Shown here one piece after another: positions 6,975-11,369 of a stretch of DNA of 11,369 bases. Both the position numbers and the translations under genes were made by a program. The first letter of the stretch is position 1, and the number at the start of each line of letters is the position of its first letter. The notes under the pieces were generated by a model. It was not told the DNA's origin. It ran no database searches and saw only the letters and a list, made by a program, of their open reading frames with translations. The DNA comes from JANYGA01 sp043743145 (GTDB lineage: Bacteria; Vulcanimicrobiota; Vulcanimicrobiia; Vulcanimicrobiales; Vulcanimicrobiaceae): the NCBI GenBank assembly GCA_043743145.1, contig JAYTXC010000124.1:1-11369 (forward strand). Direction: 5' to 3'.

Positions 6975-8267
6975 TTAGTGTGCAGAAACTCCACTGAACT
7001 GTTCTTCTTCGGTCGATCCGTGAAGCGCGGTCGTCGACGACTTCCCTTCGCTGACAACTTGCGCGATTTCATCGAAGTAGCCCGTCCCGACTTCACGCTG
7101 GTGGCGCGTCGCCGTGTAGCCATCTTTCTCTGCTGCGAATTCGTCCTGCTGGAGCTCCGAGTACGCCGCCATACCGCGCGACTTGTACTCTTTGGCGAGC
7201 TGGAAGAACGAATGGTTGAGTGCGTGGAAACCCGCGAGCGTGATGAACTGAAACTTGTAGCCCATCGCGCCGAGTTGCTGCTGGAACGTCTCGATGTCGC
7301 TCTGCGAAAGTTTGAGCTTCCAATTGAACGACGGCGAACAATTGTATGCGAGCCACTTGCCCGGAAATTTCGCATGCACTTCTTCGGCGAAGCGGCGCGC
7401 TTCTTCGATATTCGGTTCGCTCGTCTCGCACCAGATGAGATCCGCGTAGGGGGCGTAGGCGATGCCGCGTGCGATCGCGGCCTCGATGCCGCCTTTGAGT
7501 CGGAAGAAGCCCTCTTCCGTACGGTCGCCGAAGATGAATTGACGGTCGATGTCGTCGACGTCGCTCGTGATGAGTTGCGCGCCGTTCGCATCGGTCCGCG
7601 CGACGATGAGCGTCGGCACGCCCATAAGGTCGGCTGCGAGACGTGCGGCGACGAGATTACGCACGGCGGTCTTCGTCGGAATGAGAACCTTGCCGCCCAT
7701 GTGGCCGCATTTTTTTTCACTCGCGAGTTGGTCTTCGAGATGAATTCCGGCGGCGCCGGCCTCCACGAACGACTTCACGATCTCGTGGACGTTGAGTGCG
7801 CCGCCGAAGCCGGCTTCCGCGTCGGCCACAATCGGCAGAAAGTAGTTGAGGTTTTCTTTGCCTTCGCTCTGTTGGATCTGGTCCGCGCGCTGCAAAGCAT
7901 TATTGAGCCGCTTCACGAGTTGCGGTGCGGAGTTGGCGGGGTAGAGGCTCTGATCGGGATAGGTCTGCGACGCTCCGTTTGCGTCGGCGGCAACCTGCCA
8001 GCCCGAGAGATAGATTGCGTTGAGGCCCGCTTTGGCGGCTTGAACGGCTTGGCCACCGGTCATCGTGCCGAGCGCCGCAACGTAGGGCTCGTTGGAAAGA
8101 TGCTTCCACAGAAGTTCCGCGCCGCGACGTGCGAGCGTGTACTCGATCTGCACCGAACCACGAAGGCGTATGACATCCGCCCCGCTGTAGGGGCGTCGGA
8201 TTCCGGCCCACCGCGTGTCGGATTCCCACATCAACTCGAGTTGCTTGGCATCGCTGAAGTCTGGCAC
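6975..8267 (-). CDS. aceA: Isocitrate lyase
   Basis: A 430-residue isocitrate lyase, the usual length of the shorter bacterial class. It splits isocitrate into glyoxylate and succinate in the cytoplasm, the first step of the glyoxylate shunt needed for growth on acetate or fatty acids. The signature KKCGHMGGKVLIPT carries the catalytic Cys187, preceded by GIHLEDQ. Other marks are IVARTDANGAQLITSD and YNCSPSFNWK (308-317). The start is a GTG with an AAGGA 6 bases upstream, a convincing ribosome site. The two lysine codons before Cys187 form part of a run of eight A residues. The gene ends in an intrinsic terminator. The fatty-acyl-CoA ligase upstream is on the same strand but 283 bases away, so icl may have its own promoter. 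No malate synthase is in the window. Confidence 0.97.
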   Translation of the reverse strand: MPDFSDAKQLELMWESDTRWAGIRRPYSGADVIRLRGSVQIEYTLARRGAELLWKHLSNEPYVAALGTMTGGQAVQAAKAGLNAIYLSGWQVAADANGASQTYPDQSLYPANSAPQLVKRLNNALQRADQIQQSEGKENLNYFLPIVADAEAGFGGALNVHEIVKSFVEAGAAGIHLEDQLASEKKCGHMGGKVLIPTKTAVRNLVAARLAADLMGVPTLIVARTDANGAQLITSDVDDIDRQFIFGDRTEEGFFRLKGGIEAAIARGIAYAPYADLIWCETSEPNIEEARRFAEEVHAKFPGKWLAYNCSPSFNWKLKLSQSDIETFQQQLGAMGYKFQFITLAGFHALNHSFFQLAKEYKSRGMAAYSELQQDEFAAEKDGYTATRHQREVGTGYFDEIAQVVSEGKSSTTALHGSTEEEQFSGVSAH

Positions 8268-8273
8268 GTCAAA

Positions 8274-8278
8274 TCCTT
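8274..8278 (-). promoter_or_regulatory. Ribosome binding site supporting the GTG start of isocitrate lyase
   Basis: On the minus strand AAGGA stands 6 bases before the GTG at 8267. No in-frame ATG fits the family's N-terminus better, so the GTG is taken as the start. Confidence 0.7.
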
Positions 8279-8330
8279 ATCGAACATCGGGTGGAGAGTT
8301 TTTCCAAATTGGGTGACCGGCCCACGACCG

Positions 8331-8492
8331 ATGGCGGGTGGCGTTATGCACCTATGTCTGGATTTCCCGTTACCGATCGACGTTTGGTTCCCGGAGGACG
8401 AAAAAGAGCGACTTCGTGCCAAGGCTACGCTCGCGATCGGTGCATCCCCGTTCTCGCAAGCATCGGCAATTACGCCGGGCGCTAGCGTGTAA
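8331..8492 (+). CDS. Possible small acidic protein, doubtful
   Basis: A 53-codon plus-strand frame beginning MAGGVMHLCLDFPLPIDVW and ending in a serine/alanine-rich tail. It lies in the gap between isocitrate lyase and the acyl-CoA ligase, antisense to their transcripts. The middle contains a charged run (PEDEKERLRAK). A second ATG at 8346 has GGGTGG 4 bases upstream, a passable ribosome site. Against it: the same frame runs open far into the antisense of isocitrate lyase, an overlapping minus-strand frame is also open here, no promoter is evident, and I recognise no family. It could be a decayed gene fragment or chance. Confidence 0.2.
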   Translation: MAGGVMHLCLDFPLPIDVWFPEDEKERLRAKATLAIGASPFSQASAITPGASV

Positions 8493-8500
8493 GGCCCGGC
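8474..8500. repeat. GC-rich inverted repeat in the icl upstream region
   Basis: GCCGGGC (8474-8480) and GCCCGGC (8494-8500) are perfect 7-base arms around a 13-base loop, about 50 bases after the stop codon of the acyl-CoA ligase gene. No T-run follows on either strand, so it is not a canonical intrinsic terminator. It may be an mRNA 3'-end stabilising hairpin, part of a rho-dependent end, or a leader structure. The rest of the gap 8268-8550 shows a CCAAATTGG near-palindrome at 8304-8312 and a GGATAAT -10-like word on the minus strand right after the ligase stop, but no convincing promoter. Confidence 0.4.
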
Positions 8501-8550
8501 GGACGATCCGTACCGGTCGGAACACAACCCCCGACAAATTATCCACTCAC

Positions 8551-10194
8551 TCAGCCGAGCAGAAGATTCTCGTACTGTTTGCGCAGATCGCGCTTGAGAA
8601 ATTTGCCGACACCCGTGCGCGGAATCGCGTCCACGAACACGATGCGATCGGGCACCATCCACTTCGCGATTCGCTCTGCGAGCCACGCCTGCACGGCGGA
8701 TTCCTCAACCGCTTGACCTTCGCGGAGGACGACGACGGCGACGGGTCGCTCGACCCATTTCTCGTGCGGTAAGCCGATAACGGCCGCTTCGCGAATCGCC
8801 GGGTGGCCCATCAGCGTATTCTCCAGATCCACGCTCGAGATCCACTCACCACCGGATTTCACGAGATCTTTCGAACGATCGACGATCTGCAAGAAGCCGA
8901 GCTCGTCGACCGTGCAAACGTCACCCGTGTGGAAATAGCCGTCGGCGAAACATGGCAAATCGCTACCGACGCGGTAGTACGCCTCGGTCACGGCCGCACC
9001 GCGCACCCATAAATCGCCCGGCGTCTTGCCATCGCGCGGCACCTCGTTGCCGGCTTCATCGAGCAATTTCCACGCGACGAGGGGCGTAAAGCGACCCTGC
9101 GTGAGAAGCTTCTGGCGCTGCACCTCGGGCGAGGCATCGACGAGCGACGACGTCAGGCGTGAGGTCGTGCCGATGGGCGACATCTCGGTCATACCCCAGG
9201 CGTGAATCGTCTGGATACCGCGACGCTTGAGATCGTCGAAGAGCGACGGCGGACATGCCGAGCCGCCGATCACGAGATTCTTTAGCGATGGCAAATACGC
9301 GTCGCGCTTTTCGAGTTCGTCGCGTACGGCGAGCCACACCGTCGGCACGCCAAGCGACATCGTGACGCCCTCGGTCGTAACGAGTTCGATAATGCTCGCG
9401 GGATCGAGCTTCGGCCCCGGCATCACGAGTTTCGCGCCGATCATCGGGACGAGATATGGCACGCCCCACGCGTTGACGTGGAACATCGGCACGACCGGCA
9501 TCACCGTATCGGTTTGACCGATCCCGAGCGCATCAACCGTGCCTGCGGTGAACGCATGTAACACCGTCGAACGATGCGTGAATGCGACGCCCTTGGGATC
9601 GCCCGTCGTCGCCGAGGTGTAACAGAGAATCGCCGCGCTCTTCTCATCGATGTTGGGCCAATCAAACGTCGTCGGTTTACCAGCAATGAGCGCTTCGTAG
9701 TCGTGTGCGTGTGGGAGATCGGCGCTCTTCGCGCCCATCGTTACGAAAGGAATCTTGAAATTCGGTCGCGTCGCCATCGCTTTTGCGACGGCTGGCGCGA
9801 CCGACGTGTCGACGAACGCGAGTATATCGCCCGCGTGCTCGAAAACCCAGCAGACTTGCTCGGGGAACAGCCGGATATTCGTCGTGTGCAACACCGCACC
9901 GATCATCGGTACGGCGTAATACAGCTCGAGATGACGGTGATTGTTCCACGCGAAGCTCGCGACACGATCGCCCGGCTTCACGCCGAGCTCGACGAGCGCG
10001 TGCGCGAGTTGCGCGACGCGCTTGCCGAAATCCGCATACGTATACCGAAAGATCGACCCATCGTCGTTCCGGGAGACGACTTCGCGACTCGCGTTGTTGC
10101 GCAGAATGTGCTCGAAGAGCATCCCGATCGTAAGATCGACATCCATCATCGTTCCCAGCATCGCCGGTGCGAGTTTCGCGTCCATCATCTTCAT
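8551..10194 (-). CDS. Medium/long-chain fatty-acyl-CoA ligase (AlkK-like AMP-binding enzyme)
   Basis: A 547-residue adenylate-forming enzyme that activates a carboxylic acid, probably a medium- or long-chain fatty acid, to its CoA thioester through an acyl-adenylate. The motifs in order are the phosphate loop YTSATTGDPKG (192-202, with Ala195 where most members have Gly), MFHVNAWG, GGSACPPSLF, AWGMTEMSPIGT (Glu337), YFHTGDV (420-426), DRSKDLVKSGGEWISSVDLE, and PRTGVGKFLKRD with the C-terminal catalytic Lys531. Length and N-terminal style (MLGTMMDVDLTIGMLFEH) resemble AlkK-type ligases. I chose the ATG at 10194 because AAAGG stands 8 bases upstream; family members often start at the equivalent of the internal Met12 (10161), which lacks a ribosome site. 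It follows the DUF885 gene by 39 bases and is probably co-transcribed with it. With isocitrate lyase downstream, it fits fatty-acid use. Confidence 0.93.
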   Translation of the reverse strand: MKMMDAKLAPAMLGTMMDVDLTIGMLFEHILRNNASREVVSRNDDGSIFRYTYADFGKRVAQLAHALVELGVKPGDRVASFAWNNHRHLELYYAVPMIGAVLHTTNIRLFPEQVCWVFEHAGDILAFVDTSVAPAVAKAMATRPNFKIPFVTMGAKSADLPHAHDYEALIAGKPTTFDWPNIDEKSAAILCYTSATTGDPKGVAFTHRSTVLHAFTAGTVDALGIGQTDTVMPVVPMFHVNAWGVPYLVPMIGAKLVMPGPKLDPASIIELVTTEGVTMSLGVPTVWLAVRDELEKRDAYLPSLKNLVIGGSACPPSLFDDLKRRGIQTIHAWGMTEMSPIGTTSRLTSSLVDASPEVQRQKLLTQGRFTPLVAWKLLDEAGNEVPRDGKTPGDLWVRGAAVTEAYYRVGSDLPCFADGYFHTGDVCTVDELGFLQIVDRSKDLVKSGGEWISSVDLENTLMGHPAIREAAVIGLPHEKWVERPVAVVVLREGQAVEESAVQAWLAERIAKWMVPDRIVFVDAIPRTGVGKFLKRDLRKQYENLLLG

Positions 10195-10202
10195 ACGTGT
10201 AG

Positions 10203-10207
10203 CCTTT
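10203..10207 (-). promoter_or_regulatory. Ribosome binding site for the acyl-CoA ligase
   Basis: On the minus strand AAAGG lies 8 bases before the ATG at 10194. It supports this start over the several in-frame ATG codons within the first 17 residues. Confidence 0.55.
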
Positions 10208-10233
10208 CGATCGTGCGGTGCGAGTCTTCGATG

Positions 10234-11369
10234 TTAGAGCAATTTCCCGTCGTCGTCCTTGCCCAAGAGCATCGGGCGCAGGAGAGGAATCGGCGGATCG
10301 CCGTGCGCGAGCAGTTCGTCGTGAAAACGTTGCAGCGTGAATTCCGAGCCGAGCTTCTTCTGCATGTCGGCGCGGAGTTTGAGGATCTCGAGCTTCCCGA
10401 GCGTATAGTAGCCATAGGTCGCATCTTGCGTCCCACGCAGCGCTTCGACGCGAGCGGGACCCGGCGCCATGAACGCGTTTGCGACGAAGAAGTGCGTCGC
10501 TTCAGCGACCGTCATGCCCGCCGTGTGTTCTTTCACGCCGACGATGTAGCGGCATTCGCGAACGAGCGCACCACCGAGTTGCGCGAGTCGCACGTGCGGG
10601 TCGCCCTTACCCCAGCCTTCATCGACGATCATCTGTTCGTCGTAATGTGCCCATCCTTCGGCGAACGACGACGAAGTAAGGATCTGTCGTGTCAGGCTCA
10701 GCGGCAAATGTTTATCGATTGTGAAATTCACGTAATGCCCGGGATAGACTTCGTGAGCGGAGATGATCGGTCGATTGTAGTCATTCAAGAATCCGAGAAA
10801 TTCGTTCTGCTTCGCAAGCGGTAATTTGAGATCGACCGGCGTGACGTTGTAGAATGCGCGCGTCGCCGTCTTTTCCAAAACGCCGGGAGCGTCCATCGAT
10901 GCGAAGGTCGTCTGGCGTTGGAAGGCGGGCGTCTCGATGACCTTGATATCGGCGTCATTCGGCAACGTGAGAAGCTTTTTCGCGATCACGAATTCGCGCA
11001 GCGCGACGAGGTCGTGTTGCGCGGCGGGGATCAGCATCGCAGCCGTCGGATGCACGCGTTTGAGCGCTTCGAACGTGACGCCGGGCGTCGTGTTCGGATT
11101 CACGAGTTTCGCCGTCTCGATGAATCGCGCGCGCGTGTCCGCAAGGGCTTTTTCGCCAATGCGCAGATACGCCGCGACCGACATGTCGAGGCCTTCCTCA
11201 TATTTGAGCCGCAACGCATACGCCTTTTCACCAATCGCGTACGTCCCCGACGGGTGCGCGACGGGATGCGCGGCGAGCCACGTCGCGTAGCCCGCGATCG
11301 CGTCGTGCGCGATCTTGTCGGCAGCACGCAACTCCGCACGCAGCTTGGGATCGGCGATCGGGCCGAGCG
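10234..11369 (-). CDS. DUF885 family protein, N-terminus outside the window
   Basis: An open frame of about 378 residues reaching the right edge without a start codon; complete DUF885 proteins are usually about 550-600 residues, so roughly a third is missing, including any signal peptide. It contains SAHEVYPGHYVNF (HExxxGH pattern at 10735-10755), and further on FAEGWAHYDEQMIVDEGWG. Both are characteristic of DUF885. These motifs look like metal ligands of a gluzincin-like peptidase (HE..H plus a later glutamate), but the biochemical role of most members is unproven. Many DUF885 proteins are exported or lipoproteins; this cannot be checked here. A TTG at 11331 can be read as a start, but the frame continues upstream with family-like sequence (LGPIADPKLRAEL), so I treat the gene as truncated by the window. 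It is followed by the acyl-CoA ligase after 39 bases. Confidence 0.88.
   Translation of the reverse strand, partial: LGPIADPKLRAELRAADKIAHDAIAGYATWLAAHPVAHPSGTYAIGEKAYALRLKYEEGLDMSVAAYLRIGEKALADTRARFIETAKLVNPNTTPGVTFEALKRVHPTAAMLIPAAQHDLVALREFVIAKKLLTLPNDADIKVIETPAFQRQTTFASMDAPGVLEKTATRAFYNVTPVDLKLPLAKQNEFLGFLNDYNRPIISAHEVYPGHYVNFTIDKHLPLSLTRQILTSSSFAEGWAHYDEQMIVDEGWGKGDPHVRLAQLGGALVRECRYIVGVKEHTAGMTVAEATHFFVANAFMAPGPARVEALRGTQDATYGYYTLGKLEILKLRADMQKKLGSEFTLQRFHDELLAHGDPPIPLLRPMLLGKDDDGKLL

Noticed and set aside
6843..8492. 549-codon plus-strand open frame across isocitrate lyase
   Set aside because: It is the antisense of a clear isocitrate lyase gene and has an Arg/Glu-rich, non-family composition; long antisense frames are expected in GC-rich genes. 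Only its last 53 codons, outside icl, are kept as a doubtful small ORF.
8474..8500. Inverted repeat as an intrinsic terminator for the acyl-CoA ligase
   Set aside because: The stem is good, but neither strand has a T-run after it and the loop is 13 bases, so a standard rho-independent terminator is not supported.
9574..10824. 416-codon plus-strand open frame across the acyl-CoA ligase and DUF885 genes
   Set aside because: It spans two well-supported opposite-strand genes and the gap between them, with arginine-rich translation and no recognisable domain. It is a shadow frame.
1..11369. Mobile elements, CRISPR arrays, tRNA or defence genes
   Set aside because: I saw no transposase or integrase frame, no regularly spaced direct repeats, no tRNA-like sequence and no nuclease or toxin-antitoxin motifs; the window reads as ordinary chromosomal metabolism.

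Overview
This 11.4 kb window comes from a moderately GC-rich bacterial chromosome. It is densely coded, holds nine confident genes (two cut by the window edges), and shows no insertion sequence, tRNA, rRNA, phage gene or CRISPR array. The gene content (glyoxylate shunt, fatty-acid activation and beta-oxidation-type enzymes, trehalose synthesis from glucan, exported proteins) suggests a free-living aerobic heterotroph, perhaps a soil organism. The sequence alone does not place it taxonomically. The abundance of CGATCG/TCGCGA words and a leaderless-looking promoter recall poorly cultured soil phyla, but that is only an impression.

Left part (1-1041, minus strand): the 5' part of a short-chain dehydrogenase/reductase gene follows an enoyl-CoA hydratase/isomerase gene, joined by a 4-base ATGA overlap. 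Together they suit oxidation of an acyl-CoA or related substrate.

Centre left (1131-6289, plus strand): an exported methionine sulfoxide reductase B (msrB), then treZ and treY, whose reading frames overlap by 16 bases. TreY rearranges the reducing end of maltodextrins to a trehalosyl unit and TreZ releases trehalose, so this is a desiccation/osmotic protection block with an oxidative-repair gene at its head. A perfect TATAAT ends 7 bases before the msrB ATG. No debranching enzyme (treX/glgX) lies in the window.

Right part (6286-11369, minus strand, transcribed right to left): a 5'-truncated DUF885 protein, an AlkK-like fatty-acyl-CoA ligase, isocitrate lyase with a clear intrinsic terminator, and then, under its own strong sigma-70-type promoter, a small exported SnoaL/DUF4440-type protein. 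The ligase and isocitrate lyase fit growth on fatty acids: activation to acyl-CoA, then assimilation of the resulting acetyl-CoA through the glyoxylate shunt. Malate synthase is not in the window. The last minus-strand gene meets treY tail to tail with overlapping stop codons.

The largest non-coding stretch is 283 bases (8268-8550), upstream of isocitrate lyase. It holds a GC-rich inverted repeat and a possible 53-codon plus-strand reading frame. I found no clearly undescribed multi-gene system. The items worth a second look are regulatory (the leaderless msrB promoter, the promoter-operator-like site before the DUF4440 gene, the long icl leader) and small sequence oddities (MsrB without the usual resolving cysteine, an eight-A run next to the catalytic cysteine codon of isocitrate lyase).
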